Source: DASYYE01 sp035946955 (GTDB taxonomy: Bacteria; Actinomycetota; Actinomycetes; Streptosporangiales; Streptosporangiaceae). From it: a stretch of 30,817 bases of DNA. Each line of letters opens with the position of its first letter. Position 1 is the first letter of the stretch. Positions 30,708 to 30,817 of the stretch are shown piece after piece. Location: assembly GCA_035946955.1 (NCBI GenBank), contig DASYYE010000257.1, positions 1 through 30,817 of the forward strand. Reading direction: 5' to 3'. The notes beneath the pieces are model-generated. The model saw only the letters and a list, made by a program, of their open reading frames with translations. It did no database searches and was not told where the DNA came from. Both the position numbers and the translations under genes were made by a program.

Positions 30708-30817
30708 GGGCCAGCCCGGCCGATGGGCCGCGGCCAATCCTCAGCATGACCGGGTGAACAGAAGCTGCTGCCGCCTCCCGAGATCCCACCCTCTGGGGGG
30801 CGGTAGCGTTGGCGCAG

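Noticed and set aside
1..30817. CRISPR arrays, prophage, toxin-antitoxin pairs or biosynthetic clusters
   Set aside because: No regularly spaced repeats, phage structural genes, paired small genes or modular synthases were seen.

Overview
The window is a high-GC actinomycete chromosome segment. GC-rich third codon positions, frequent GTG starts with GTGA stop/start overlaps, and the conserved block metG-tatD-rsmA-ispE-ABC-F beside rsmI and a protein O-mannosyltransferase all point to Actinomycetota. The tam/tamR pair lies next to that block, as I recall it does in Streptomyces. SigR, PlsX and the lipoprotein phosphoesterase also fit. Genus cannot be fixed from the sequence; a Streptosporangiales-like relative is my guess.

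Layout. (1) 1-1.9 kb: an IS110-family transposase (minus strand) and a long noncoding 5' side that could hold its guide RNA. (2) 1.9-5.3 kb: a membrane-anchored glycoside-hydrolase-like protein, tRNA-Gln(TTG), then an acyl-CoA desaturase and a TetR regulator behind two tandem palindromes. (3) 5.3-6.8 kb: tam and tamR, divergent around a perfect 18-bp palindrome. (4) 6.8-13.2 kb: the minus-strand operon metG-tatD-rsmA-ispE-ABC-F, coupled mainly by 4-base GTGA overlaps, without the rpf gene found here in relatives. A large inverted repeat lies at each end of it. (5) 13.4-17.5 kb: rsmI and pmt overlapping on the plus strand, then a convergent orphan adenine DNA methyltransferase whose C-terminus is antisense to pmt. 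(6) 17.7-20.8 kb: a SigR-like sigma factor with no adjacent anti-sigma gene, and an asparagine synthetase with a disordered insertion of about 215 residues. (7) 20.9-24.2 kb: crotonase, short-chain dehydrogenase and a phosphoesterase lipoprotein with a His-rich tail. (8) 24.6-26.6 kb: an MFS drug exporter preceded by a truncated tandem copy of its own operator, promoter region, RBS and first membrane helix. (9) 26.6-30.8 kb: a KamA-family radical SAM enzyme, plsX, and an unidentified single-pass membrane protein.

Functional links. Several genes concern acyl chains (desaturase, crotonase, dehydrogenase, PlsX). metG, rsmA, rsmI and tRNA-Gln belong to translation. tam/tamR is a self-contained metabolite-repair switch. 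I see no defence island, prophage, CRISPR array or biosynthetic cluster. The unusual content is mainly regulatory DNA and protein insertions: tandem desaturase operators, two long palindromes, the duplicated MFS leader, and low-complexity inserts in AsnB and the ABC-F protein.
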